Shown here in pieces: positions 11,976 to 22,120 of a stretch of DNA of 64,000 bases (the first letter of the stretch is position 1; every line of letters begins with the position of its first letter). The position numbers and the translations under genes are program-made. The stretch spans positions 1 to 64,000 of the forward strand of contig JABSTR010001232.1 in NCBI GenBank assembly GCA_013339765.2, read 5' to 3'. The notes below the pieces were generated by a model that worked only from the letters and a program-made list of their open reading frames with translations, was not told where the DNA came from and ran no database searches. Source of the stretch: Haemaphysalis longicornis (taxonomy: Eukaryota; Arthropoda; Arachnida; Ixodida; Ixodidae).

Positions 11976-13307
11976 AAAGAAACAAAGTGTGAACACCATA
12001 TTCTACTCTTCCGAATAACGAAGGTGGTTCCGCCTGCGAGGTGGCTTGACGTTTGATGCACAGGTCACGTTGAATTTGCGACTTCCCACAGATGAAATGG
12101 AGGGTTACTGAACCGCACGATCGCACCTTCTGTACAATGAGCGCAGTATAATTAGCATCGGCGGGGACTCACAGGGTGCGGTACATGACACCGACAGGCT
12201 GACACTCATTGTTAAAGCTTAGCCGTAATGATAGGATTGTTAATGAATTACGGCCTCGTCCGGAGCTGCAGTAAGCCGCGGCAGCTCGGCGCGAAGAATT
12301 TCATTAGAATTCTCCACAAGAGAAGCTATGGGGCACTTCACTATATTTCTTTCAGTCTCCCTCCCCTTACTCGTCCCCTTTTTCCAACCCTTGTTCAGCC
12401 ATCCTGCTTCAATTTCTTCATTGGAACTGCCTGCTATATGCTATATAACCTTGAATGCTCTTCCTGCGGCTTCGCTCGTGTCCCCAATTCCCTTCGTTTT
12501 CCTTCCATTGGAATTAATATTCTACTCAACAATGCAGCTGCTGCCCTTTCAATCGTCTTTTTGATTTTATGTGTTTAAAAGTAAGAATGTGCCTGGGCAA
12601 AAACTGCTCAAGACAAATCTCTAGAGCGGCTGGTCTCCGGTTGGATAAACCGGATGGCAGGAGCGCTATTGTATTTAGGGCCACCAGGTCAACTGATAAA
12701 GGCAAACCGGTTTTTCAACTTATGTTTCCCTTTAAAATAAGCTCAAGTTAAAAGGGCTGTGTAGGCCGGCTTTATCGTACATCTCCAAAAGTCCAACCGA
12801 ATAGTTTATTTACTTTAGATACACTTCAGGTGCCTGATGGACAAAAGGTAGGGTGGGCTATGGAAACGAGCCGCGCCACATATCACTCGCTGCAAAAAGG
12901 AGAAAAGAAATACATTATTCATGAGCTTTCTTTTCTCCCTTCTATCAGCAAACGCAGCGCCGGAAATGACACCATGAAAAGGAATATGAAGCCCCGGAGA
13001 AAGTGTTGTCACGTGAATAGTCACGTGACTGATGGGAGACGCGTTACGGAAACACAGGGAGGGATACTTGTCGACCATGGAGGAACGAATGCCTTTTCTT
13101 TCCTCCTGTTGTCGACCATAGTGCGACGGCTACCGATCTCTGAGCCAACGTACTTCCGGAGCGGATCGGCGAGCTCTACTGCTCATTATTGTCGATTACT
13201 GAGTCAATGGATGCGCAAAGGGCTTGCGCAAAGATATCTTTCATTCGTTATATTCTGCACGAGGCATAATTTTTTGACCATTTTCTGCACAAGGTTTTCC
13301 TAGTCGC
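11976..13307. other. Unassigned DNA
   Basis: Nothing is firmly recognisable. The 157-codon plus-strand frame at 12830-13303 has no motif that I know and no codon pattern that convinces me. Two CACGTG boxes lie 15 bases apart at about 13009 and 13023. Confidence 0.4.
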
Positions 13308-13318
13308 TTTTGTTGGGT
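13308..13318. repeat. Left target site duplication of the MULE
   Basis: The 11-base sequence TTTTGTTGGGT occurs here and again at 15298-15308, immediately outside the fold-back ends. MULE (Mutator-like) transposases generate duplications of about 8-11 bases. Confidence 0.75.
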
Positions 13319-13328
13319 GCGTGACAAT

Positions 13329-13456
13329 TCATCGAACACCGTTTCATAGAACGCAGTTTTATCGAAGCCCTGTGCGTTTCATCGAAACCGTTTCATCGAA
13401 CGCCGTTTCATCGAACGCCGTTTCATCGAAGTGTCGTCGCCCGTTTTATCGAAAGC
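13329..13456. repeat. Left minisatellite TIR of the MULE
   Basis: Seven to eight copies of a 15-base unit, consensus TTTCATCGAACGCCG, with two adjacent copies identical at 13389-13420. The unit recurs inverted at the other end of the element. The array would let the two ends pair as a fold-back and also provide repeated transposase sites. Confidence 0.9.
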
Positions 13457-13576
13457 TGTTCGGAAGCTGCGTTCACGATGAGTATTGCTGCTAGAAATGA
13501 TTTCTCGTCATGAAGAGATGCATGAACGACTAAGGGCATTACAATTTATCGTCGCGTAAGACAACCGCTCATTTTT

Positions 13577-13737
13577 CAAGCACAAGTCTTTGTCGCTGCC
13601 ACTTCCCGTGGCGATTATCGGCAACATGCAATGCGTTGAAGCTGCTCCGCGTGGTTCTGCGTTTTTTGCTGTGACTACTGTGATCCGCATTTGCCAGCAC
13701 AAGTCTTTGTGACTGCTACTTCCCGTGGTGATTATCG
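13577..13737. repeat. Internal 44-bp direct repeat in the MULE
   Basis: The block at 13577-13620 (GCACAAGTCTTTGT core, ending in GATTATCG) is repeated at 13694-13737 with about 5 differences, 117 bases apart. On the minus strand both copies translate to a similar peptide (TGSSSHKDLCW and TGSGSDKDLCL). It may be an internal duplication near the 3' end of the transposase gene. Confidence 0.8.
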
Positions 13738-13889
13738 ATTTTCGCACCAATTGCCAAAAGGCACACATTTGTAGGACGCACTAACAATTATGAATTGACT
13801 TGCAAAACAAAAGTTTACTTTATAATGACGATACGAGCTCTATAAGCAACTGCATTGTACCATGACTTAAAAGTGTCCTAAACACAGTC

Positions 13890-14745
13890 AGAGTTTCAAT
13901 TGATGAGCAACTGCTCTCAATAAGTCCTTCATAGGCATGTTTGTTCGGTTGTTCCAGATGCGCTCGAGGACCGCTTCTTTGGCTAGCGCAGCCTTCCTCT
14001 GCTTAGTCCGTAGCTTGATGTTCATGTTGTAGGCGACTGATCAACCGCCAAACACAAGAAAGCGAGATTCCAACAACTTTTGAGAACCTGCTGTGCCAGC
14101 CTTCTGCGGAGTAACTTCCACGTTGTAAACCTTGTTCCGCTAAGGGCTGCACCGACCAGAAGGCACAAGAAAACAGGGGTGGCACGCGGATCACCAGTCC
14201 ATTGGGCATCTGCCGTGGCCTTCCGACCACGTAGTCCATTTCGAACCAGTATACCAGCTGCCCTGCGGCTTAGGAGTATTTCTTCTTCAGCCAGTCCTAC
14301 CCCTGCGAGACAGCAAGTTTCTAGCAAGGCATGAAGTAACTCAAGCCAGTTGACATACCCGTCGAATTCTGTGGGGCGGTGGGAAGGCCAGAGCGCAGAG
14401 TTGTCTCATGGAGGCCAAAAAAAGTTCGCGTCACTTACATAAAGTGTTAGTAGGCCAAGCTTTTTCACGCGTCTGTAAATATTTTGCGATAAATGAAAAA
14501 GGCAACCGTGGTGCACGCTGTTAGGACTCAAGGTGCGCAGTGCACTGATTGACCTCCACCCTTGTCCTGTCCGGAGCGTGGCTATGTTCTTGCGCTGTGC
14601 GTACTCGTTTTGTCGGTATGCCCTTCTAGAGTAGTTACAACGCGACCTCTTCACCGGGCGTAGCGCTCACACTTCCGATACACTCTGCAGTCGACCTTTT
14701 TGTCGACAATGTACGCGTAGCCGTCGAGACATAGCTTTGGCTTCG
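13890..14745 (-). pseudogene. MULE transposase with FLYWCH finger, internally deleted
   Basis: In minus-strand order: a FLYWCH-like finger at 14745-14657 (KPKLCLDGYAYIVDKK...VYRKCERY, with the usual YWRC reading YRKC) followed by CNYSRRAY in another frame. Then comes HHGCLFHLSQNIYRRVKKLG at about 14510-14430, the GCxFHLxQxxxRxxQxxGL signature of MULE transposases. Next is YSAEGWHSRFSKVVG...VWRLISRLQHE at 14112-14010, the C-terminal xNxxEGWHxxF block. Last is LRAVAHQLKL near 13895, matching the typical end. FLYWCH fingers bind DNA, and the transposase would cut the TIR. Only about 80 codons separate the finger from the GCLFHL block, so most of the DDE catalytic core has been deleted. Several stops confirm loss of function. 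Confidence 0.82.
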
Positions 14746-15175
14746 CACGTACGGTTGTTTTAAATTCCATTTTTGACGCCGTTTTGAAATACTGTTAGTC
14801 TATGTTCAGACTACCGACGCAAAAGCCGTATCGTTATCTATAGAAGTAAAAAAGGCAAAGTTCGCTTGACTGAGACGTGAAATGACGTCACTCTATAAAG
14901 TTATTATGATAGTTGCGGTAACAGTCTGAACCCGGCCTTAGCCGAGGCGCTTACATAGATGCCAGTATCCTGCGAACTGATCAAAGCCATTCGACGTGCA
15001 AAGCACTTGGTGCCATGCTTGAAAAAAACAAATCAGTTTACTACCGCATTAAAAGTGCGAATTTTGCGGAGTCAAAACTAAAAGGATGAATATAGTAGCC
15101 CACGAAAAAACAATATCATTTGTTTCTATCCATGCGCTCTGAAAGCCCTGCTCCATTATGCACAACCAAATTTGA

Positions 15176-15288
15176 TGAAATGTCATCGATGAAACGTCCT
15201 CCTACCAAACGGCGTTCAATGAAATGATGTTCGATGACACGGCTTCTATGAAGTGACGTTCGCTCTAACGGCGTTTGATGAACTATTT
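15176..15288. repeat. Right minisatellite TIR of the MULE
   Basis: Degenerate inverted copies of the 15-base unit (forms such as ATCGATGAAACGTCC and GTTCGATGACACGGC). It is more diverged than the left array. The outer part aligns with the left end through TTCATCAAACGCCGTT read on the minus strand. Confidence 0.8.
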
Positions 15289-15308
15289 GCAACCCAATTT
15301 TGTTGGGT

Positions 15309-16850
15309 ACACGTTCAAGTGTGTGGCATCAATGTTGATATGAGGAAGTCACGAGCTTCACAATCTCGCGGGGATATTTGCACTGCAAACATGAAAAAAC
15401 AAATATTATAAAAGCGTTTCCCACTTATCTTCGTTAGCGACTATATCATGGTTTGCATACCGAATCAGACTTTTCCATTTCTCAGTAGCTATCCAGTAAC
15501 GCGCGGGTCATGGTTTGCCACTCCGTTCCTTGTTTTTGTGGGTGAAAGAGGAGTGTCACGCTGGAAGTAGCGACTGCTGTTCACATCTTTATTTTCCTTA
15601 CGGTTCGCTCGCCCCTTTGTTTTTTCCCAATTCTTCGCCTTGGTGGGATTGCATCATTTTCCCCGTTCACATCATCGTTCGATTCACCAAGCACCGGCAG
15701 GCAGCAATTCCTCGCAGGCACCTTTCGTTTCTCCGCACACGCCTTCCCCATTCTGGCCGTGTGAATGAAGGTGCGCTGTGAAACGAGTCAAGCCGCACTG
15801 AGCAGTGCGGGGGAAATGAGCGCACTGTCGAGATGATTTCGCTAATAAATCAACGACAGCGCTGTGCAGCGCGCGGCGTCTCGTCATCCATCAGGCAGAC
15901 AGAGAAGAAAGCGGAGTGAGGGGTAAGGTGAGGGAACATTCCACGGCACAGCACCTCCGAGGCGTTACGACAAGCCATTGGCTGCGCGTAACTCCGGCAG
16001 TTGAGAGTATTTCACTTGTTTTTGATAGGTAACACAAAATTATGGCGTCCAGTATTAGAGGCACCAGACGTAGTCGACAAGCTGAAACAGCGGGAAGTAT
16101 TGAAGGAAGCTTCCCTAACCAACTCCCCCTTTGTTGGTGGTGTTCGTTGGGGAAGTTGGTGTGCAAGATATATGACGGCGAGAAAAGAAAGAGAACGGGT
16201 AATAAACCCGTTCCAGGCGAGCTATCCCGAAGGAGAGAGCGCCACCTCATGGCGCTGTCCTTAACTGTCTCGTGCGGCGTGATTAGTGGCGGCCTCTATG
16301 TGTGCGTATGATTAAAAGTGCCCGAGAGTGCTGCGTAGCCCACTGCGCGATGGCAACGGCTGTTCTGTTTCCTTCTCCGTTATTCTCCTTTTCTGTCGTC
16401 CCTATTTCTTCTCCTTTTCGCTCTTTCTGGCCAAACTTCTGCTGCCTTCCAGTTTGCGGTGTATTTGTGAGGGGTCACCTTTGCAGCTAGCACCGCTTTT
16501 TCTCTTACAAAATTGCCTTCCAGAGGGTTGTGTTGCATCTTGGTGGCGAGTACTGGTGTACCTATATTGTTTTAACCATTGTTCTGTAGCCCCGAGATAT
16601 AATTCCTCCTCGTAAAACCTTCTGTAGGTACGGAGGCAGTCAGTCGGTTGGTTTGGTCAGTCAACAAGCCAGCCACGTTATGAGATTTTTGTGGAGCAAA
16701 AGCCGGCCATCTTCGCTATTTCCACACCATAAAACTTCTTCGATTGGCTAGTTCTATCACTAGATAAAATTTAGGTCATCCACTATTTCCGATTTCTGTC
16801 ATCACATAGCAGGCCTACTCAAGTTCTGCAAAAGCAGACGAAAAACTAGT
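15309..16850. other. Unassigned DNA
   Basis: No domain is recognisable in any frame. The longest frames (15891-16250 minus, 16001-16311 plus) overlap on opposite strands and look like chance. A short imperfect palindrome around AACTCCCCCTTTG...GGGGAAGTT lies at 16120-16160. Confidence 0.4.
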
Positions 16851-16872
16851 CAAGTCAAGTCAAGTCAAGTCA
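16851..16872. repeat. (CAAGT)n tail of the CR1-like LINE
   Basis: Four to five CAAGT units at the 3' end of the minus-strand LINE. They probably correspond to the priming repeat used in target-primed reverse transcription. Confidence 0.85.
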
Positions 16873-17497
16873 ATGTTTATTTCCACTATAGCCATGCTAT
16901 GTTGAGGGGCACAGACAAACGGCCTTTTTTTTCGTTTTTTTTTCTTTACGTTTCTTTTATAGGGCTTGATAATGGCCTGTGCCCCGTATTACAGGTTACA
17001 GCATGTTGTGGAGGAAATACATGTGTCCTAAAATATATAAACTAGAAACAAAGCACAGCATCACGCTTATAATGTCACATACAAAGGCCATGAACAATAG
17101 GTGTGGTAGGTAAATACATGTGCCACAAAATTAAACCAGCGTAAAGAACAAGAACAACTCAAATCATGTCACGATACAAAAGCCAAGGAGTGCCGAGGAA
17201 ACAGGAAATATAAGAGTACATGGTTAAATCGGGGATGAATTTATTACAACAGGTAAATTAAATCTAAGCATTTTGTCTTCCGTAGTCCGTTTGTATTTAT
17301 GCTATTTTCCAAATGTCTGTACAGCGTGGTCATAAGTGCTTACCCGAACTGTTAGAGCAGCAACGTCTCTAAGAAAGAATCATTCTTTTTACAGCTATTA
17401 TTGTGGCGCGTAAGTAATAATGAATCATATAAATTTTGCACCGGGAGTAGTTTAAGGTTGTGAAACATTGGACCAGTACGTGCGTCGTAACCAAAAT

Positions 17498-18652
17498 TTA
17501 CAAGAGCTCTAACAGCTTTTTTTTAAGGATGTGAATTTTATTTATATTTGTCTTTGTCGTAGTACCCCATACAAGAAAACAATAGCTTAACGTAGACGGA
17601 AAAAGTGAATTATAAATCAAGATTTTTACATTTTGGGGTAGGACACTACGCAAGCGAGATAATACACCAACCGTACGGGCAACCCTACGGCACACACTTT
17701 GTACATGCGGATTCCATGACATGCATTCATTAAATATTATGCCTAGGTTTTTTACAGTTGGAACCAGTTCGATGTTACATGTACCAAGGGTTAAGGATAA
17801 TGACAGATCATTTTTTTTTATTTCTGGGACGAAAAAGGACTGCTTTGGTTTTAGACACCTTTGCACTTAGAGAATTTGTTAAGCTCCATGAATTCAATCA
17901 TGCTAGTACCTTGTTTGCCTTTGTTTCAAGTTCCGTTATTGTGTTCTCAGAAAAATAAAGACTGATATCATCAGCGTACATAACAAAACGAAAGCCTTCA
18001 TCAATATATGCGACATCATTGACATAGATATTAAATAATAACGGCCCAAGAATACTTCCTTGTGGTATACCCCCCATAATGAAAGAAACGTTGATTTGGA
18101 ACCATCCATTTGTACTTGCTGCTTTCGGTCATTGAAATAGCTGTTTAAAGGCTGGAGAAATTGTCCACGAAAATCATAGTGTTCTAGTTTTTCGGCAAGG
18201 GTTCTATGATTTATTCTATCGAATGCTTTTGAATAGTCCACAAAAATTCCAAGCATGTAAGATTCTTGCTCGAAAGATTTCAGAAATATTTCTTTTTGGA
18301 ACAATAATGCGCCTTCAGTAGAACTATTTTTTATAAACCCAAACTGGCAAGGTGTCATAATGGTATGTATGGTCATGAAGGCTGTCATTCGTTTGTGTAT
18401 CCGTTTTTCAACGACTTTCGAAAATATCGGCAATATAGATATAGGTCTATAATTTGACATTATGTTTCTATCGCCACCCTTGAAAATTACGGATACTCTT
18501 GCTAATTGGAGTCTTTTGGGGAATTTTCCCTGTGAAAATATTTCATTTATTATGTATTCTAAAACACCAGCTGTAGTGTCAATAGTGTTTCTAACTGGTT
18601 TAATTTGCAAGCCTTCTATGTCGCAGCTGTTGCTGTTTTTTAAAGAGAGCAT
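17498..18652 (-). pseudogene. CR1/L2-group reverse transcriptase, frameshifted
   Basis: Two open frames (18652-17936 and 17866-17498) are joined by similarity. The first holds NYRPISILPIFSKVVEKRI, QFGFIKNSSTEGALLFQKEI and GIFVDYSKAFDRINH. A frameshift near 18075 moves GIPQGSILGPLLFNIYVNDV and the catalytic RFVMYADDISLYF (about 17975) to other frames. The last frame has VKNLGIIFNECMSWNPHV, PQNVKILIYNSLFPSTLSYC and WGTT, the thumb region. The catalytic YADD and the motif-A Asp are preserved, so decay is recent or moderate. The upstream end is fused to a piece of endonuclease sequence by an internal deletion around 18720. Confidence 0.87.
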
Positions 18653-18719
18653 TGTTTCTCGAATTTCTACAGCTGTGGAAGGATATAAAAATGCACTTCT
18701 GCGTAAAGGAATTTATAAG

Positions 18720-18995
18720 TTCACATTGAAATGTTTTATTGGCCAGCAGCATAATTCCACCGCCTCTTTTATCAGAACGGTTTAAAAAATAGGACACACA
18801 GCCGGGTAGATTAAGTACCTCGTCTTCATTTGCGATACCAAGTTTCAATCACCATGGCTACGCCGAAGCAGAAATCGAAACTAGTTAAAAGAGCCGTCAA
18901 GCTTTCCTCCTTGTTTCGAGCGGATTGAACATTCAAGTGAATGCAAGATATAGTTTGTTTCTTTCAACAAACCGTTTTGTTTAGATCAGCTGGTG
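18720..18995 (-). pseudogene. LINE endonuclease N-terminal remnant
   Basis: Broken minus-strand frames read like the start of an APE-type endonuclease: an LExxxRSKxxKL-like segment (about 18960-18900), LLRRSHGD (a MVTETW-type block in another frame) and NLPGCVSYFLNRSDKRGGG near 18800. The rest of the domain is deleted. The role of the intact domain is to nick the target DNA. Confidence 0.65.
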
Positions 18996-19357
18996 TCAAA
19001 AGCGTGTTTCATTTTGTCTAGATACTGTAACTACCGGCAAAGTACAATTGGGAATTATAATGCTGCGCATTCGAAATTTCAGCTTTTGTATTGTGTCGGC
19101 TTTCTTTGGGAACCCTATCAACCAGTTAGCGGCATTTAAAAACATGAAGCTATAAACGGTTAACGCAGTCATTTCTGGGATCGGACTACAGATAACAGTG
19201 AACCCGAAAAACAAGTTACAAGTCGTAAAACTACCCCCCACAAAATAGGTACTTAGATAGACAAGCGAAAGAAAGAGATAAAACGCTTTCAGTGACATGG
19301 CGGTACCAGTTTTTACTCCTGACAGGACTGAACGTTGCGCCCTATTTTCGCACGTAT

Positions 19358-20064
19358 TCAGTTTCCCGGCATCATGCGTTCGACGTCACTCAATGACGTA
19401 ATGTGCATGATGGCTGTTGATTCACCTCGTCGGTCAAGAACCTTTCCGTCTGTCGTCCAGACGAATTTCCATCCGATAGCCTTCTTTCGTGACACAGCTG
19501 CGCCCAGCAACCGCTTGTTTTTCGCAGTAACGTGTTCATTTATGTAAACATCTTTGCTTGGGCCGTCTAAACCAAGGGATTCCGTGGTTAGCCTGGCCTT
19601 GCGTGCTTTCGCTAAAACAACATTTCGTTTGGAGCGGCGAGTGAACCGAACAATCAGGCGTTTTTTTCTACGGAGTTCGGAATTTTCACCTTGTGGCACA
19701 CATCGATGTCTTTTTCGTCAAGTGTTTCACCCAGTTTGTTCAGGATTTCCTTTATGACTGTTGTTTCATCGCAGTCATTCGGAAGCCTCTTTTTTTGAAG
19801 GTTATGTAGTCTTTGGTACTGCTCCAGTTCATCTACACGTTGGTGGAGCTGCTGGTTTTCGATCACAAGTTCCCGGTTTCTTTCCACAAGCTTTTTCATG
19901 TTAAGCCTGATTTCCATCATGTCCTTCATGATTTCCGCCACGTTGTCAACTGCGCCTGAGGAAAACATCGCACTATCCTTTATGGTGCGAACTTCCAGCC
20001 TAAACTCTCTCCGAAAATCATTAGGTTGTTTCGTGACCACCTCCCAAACATTTGGCATTCGACA
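19358..20064 (-). pseudogene. LINE ORF1 (coiled coil plus RNA-binding domain)
   Basis: The N-terminal frame starts at MPNVWEVVTKQPNDF. It contains a heptad-rich coiled coil (MMEIRLNMKKLVERNRELVI to VDELEQYQRLHNLQKK), then KLGETLDEKDIDVCHKV. A frameshift near 19695 leads to LIVRFTRRSKRNVVLAKARK, then DVYINEHVTAKNKRLLGAAV and GWKFVWTTDGKVL, which is the L1-ORF1-like (transposase_22-type) RNA-binding region. ORF1 proteins trimerise and coat the element RNA. Overall length (about 235 residues) is near the usual size of such short ORF1 proteins. One frameshift separates the two halves. Confidence 0.8.
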
Positions 20065-20139
20065 CAGTGTAGTTAAGAAAACAACCCGCAGTGTTCGGTA
20101 GCAGTGCAACAGGATAAACCAAAAACTACTGAAAAACGG

Positions 20140-20435
20140 CGCTCACCTGCAAGTACGCAAGATACGCAGGTTAGGTTGACGTGTTTCTGGTGCACCTCTG
20201 CCGAACTGAGTCGAGCGCTGGCCTGTCCTTTGCTTTTATCCGCCGGTGGTTGTAAGAGCATACGCAGACGTCTCCTTCCTTGCTCAAGGCGCCTCAATGT
20301 CGGTAGCCACCGTTGTTGGTCGCCAACAGCACTTTCGATGCTCCAAACGCAGGCGCAGCAGGGGCTCGGCTGGCAATACGGGCTGCAAGTATGCAAGATA
20401 CGCGGGTTGGGTAGTATGCAAGATACGCAAGTATG
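20140..20435 (-). repeat. Repeated 28-mers at the LINE 5' end
   Basis: A unit containing CAAGTATGCAAGATACGC is found at 20146-20174, 20384-20411 and, shortened, at 20412-20432, just upstream (minus strand) of ORF1. It could be part of the 5' UTR of the LINE. I cannot tell whether it acts as promoter. Confidence 0.6.
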
Positions 20436-21204
20436 CAAGGTACGCAAAAAACTTGGAACCTACGAAGGGTTTTCATTTATTGTCCCACCCTTTTCCGTAA
20501 AAAGGTCTAGCAGCATGCTTGACTGGAATTGCCAATGTTGGAGAATTTACCTTGAGTGATTGCTTCAATTTAAAAAAATATATATGTTCCGAGCGAAGCC
20601 GGAGACAATTACATATACCGACTTGCAGGTCGGGGATCCCAGATCGATTCCAGTGGAAATAGAAACATATTTCGTCTGAGGTCTATTGGAACGAAACGCT
20701 CCTGAAGAAGTGGCAGGAAGAATAAACACCGAAATTTAAATCCATATCAGTTGGCAAACGAACACAAAAGAGGAGGAGAGTAAGAAGCACTGAAGCGAGC
20801 GCCAGAACTTTCCACATTATCAATATCAACCTCATCATCATCCCATTATCATTTTCATTAGACCATTTAGGTACACGGCGGGGCCTAAACTTACTGAAAG
20901 CTATCACCTATAAGCCTCTCCTACTGCTTGACAGCCTTTCGCAGTGGAGATTATATTTCGATGATCATGATGATCAGATGCCTAGTAGAAAAAAATAAGC
21001 ACAGAAATACACAAAACGTAGCTCCGGCGAGATGTTTGTTTCCGAGACCCATAAATTTATCCTGGTATTTCAGCCGATGATTTTTGTTGGTAACTCAAAT
21101 ACCGCAACCAACCCCAGGCGAGTGTAAAGGTGACATGACTGTAACAAAAGAAACAGTGGTTGGCGTGCCATGCATCCAATGAAAGGCGCAGGCCCATTTC
21201 GTAT
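20436..21204. other. Unassigned DNA
   Basis: No gene is recognisable. Around 20820-20950 there is a CATCATCATCCCATTATCAT stretch that might be a remnant of an RTE 3' end, but I could not align it. Confidence 0.35.
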
Positions 21205-21206
21205 TA

Positions 21207-21766
21207 CAGCAAAAGCTCGTTACTTCGAACTCGAAGGGAAACATAAATTTGTTCTTATTAGCGGGCGGGCGCTAGAATGAATGGGAATCGCGCCACACAG
21301 CGCAGGCAGAACACAAAGAAGCCACCTCTGGAATCGTTATTGCGAGTTGGACGCTACTACACGTTTTTCACAAGTGATTTTGTAAGTAATGTTTCATAAA
21401 CAATAATATCATGCGCTGAAGCACTAGTGCGGGTTGCGTGGCGCCCTCTGTAGAAGCGAAATAAGCTGTTGCGGGAGCGTAGCGCGCGTCATGCTGTTGT
21501 TTTTCTGTTTCGCTGTTTTGCATATCTAGAAAATTTGTTTGGGTTGAATCTCCAAAAGATTGCAATCACTCTGCGTCGACTTATCTGCGGGGAGCGATGG
21601 AAACCCGGGGATCCCAGTTCGAATTAACCGTTCTGGATACCGACGCGTTCGAATTATCGCGCGCTTTCTCCCAGTGAAATATACAGGGCTGTGCCGGGAC
21701 CAGGGCGGGAGTTCGAATTAAGCGGAAGTTCGAAATAACCGAGTCTGAATTAACGCGCTCTTACTG
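21207..21766. mobile_element. pogo/Tigger-like MITE, TA target
   Basis: A 560-bp non-autonomous element with CAG...CTG ends flanked by TA on both sides (21205-21206 and 21767-21768). The left end CAGCAAAAGCTCGTTACTTC aligns with the reverse complement of the right end CAGTAAGAGCGCGTTAATTC. Subterminal TTCGAATTAA-type motifs are repeated at 21620-21640, 21712-21722 and 21730-21752. TA duplication with CAGT-like ends is the signature of the pogo branch of Tc1/mariner. No transposase is present inside. Confidence 0.75.
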
Positions 21767-21784
21767 TATAAGAGGCAAGAATAT

Positions 21785-22120
21785 GTGGGGGGTACCTACC
21801 ACACCAGCGGAGCCAGATCCTTCTCTCGTGAGGGAATGCTCTTTGTGTGTGAGAGCGCATTCTTAGCATTGCTGAACCTATCTAGTTTAGCCCCTCAGGT
21901 ATCCGGTATATTGTTACAACCGGTACAGGCAGCCCTCCAAGCACCACTGAAGGACAAAAGGAGCTTCGTGCTTTCTTTGCTGCATCCGCTTTACTCGGTC
22001 AGTGAAAAGGATACTAAAGACGTAATACAATTTTGTATTAACTTAAAGATCCCACGTTTCGTAGCTCTTTCGGCGTTTGTTCCACGAGCAACGATGCGTT
22101 ATTTGCTGAGCAATAAGTAA
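21785..22120 (+). CDS. Unrecognised open frame, possible exon
   Basis: I do not recognise this 111-codon frame. It starts 18 bases beyond the pogo-like MITE, is Leu-rich in its middle, and ends IPRFVALSAFVPRATMRYLLSNK just before a polyadenylation-like AATAAA (22119-22124). It has no low-complexity sequence and lies outside every repeat I can define. It could be a last exon of a tick gene or the tail of an unknown transposon protein. The start codon is arbitrary. Confidence 0.25.
   Translation: MGGTYHTSGARSFSREGMLFVCESAFLALLNLSSLAPQVSGILLQPVQAALQAPLKDKRSFVLSLLHPLYSVSEKDTKDVIQFCINLKIPRFVALSAFVPRATMRYLLSNK

Larger units (their letters stand above)
13319..15297 (-). mobile_element. MULE DNA transposon with fold-back ends
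   Basis: A complete but decayed Mutator-like element of about 1.98 kb. It has an 11-base target duplication (13308-13318 and 15298-15308). Its inverted ends are built from degenerate 15-base units (TTTCATCGAACGCCG at 13329-13456, reverse complement at 15176-15288). Minus-strand protein remnants match a FLYWCH zinc finger and MULE transposase blocks. The inverted ends align as TTCATCGAACACCG (left) against TTCATCAAACGCCG (right). The central part of the transposase is missing, so it could not move itself. MULE-type transposases with FLYWCH fingers and long repeat-rich TIRs are known in arthropods (compare Drosophila Foldback). I infer this family from motifs only. Confidence 0.82.
16851..20110 (-). 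mobile_element. CR1/L2-group LINE, near full length but deleted
   Basis: On the minus strand: ORF1 with coiled coil and an L1-ORF1-like RNA-binding region (about 20064-19360), the start of an endonuclease domain (about 18990-18730), a deletion, the reverse transcriptase (18652-17498) and a 3' UTR. The 3' terminus is a pentanucleotide array (CAAGT on the plus strand, 16851-16872), as CR1-like LINEs end in short tandem repeats. RT motifs NYRPISILPIFSKVVEK, GIFVDYSKAFDRINH, GIPQGSILGPLLFN and YADD are all present in pieces of frame. It is the only LINE of the window whose ORF1 and ORF2 lie uninterrupted by another insertion. Confidence 0.85.

Noticed and set aside
11429..12126. Long Cys/Val/Arg-rich (minus) and Thr/His-rich (plus) open frames of up to 210 codons
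   Set aside because: They are translations of the (CACACG)n microsatellite and appear in several frames on both strands at once.
12830..13303. 157-codon frame as possible gene
   Set aside because: No domain, no convincing start context and no supporting neighbour. Length alone is compatible with chance in 64 kb read in six frames.
16180..16310. Gene with GCGCCACCTCATGGCGC-like motif
   Set aside because: Only a short inverted motif. No coding or RNA features could be supported.
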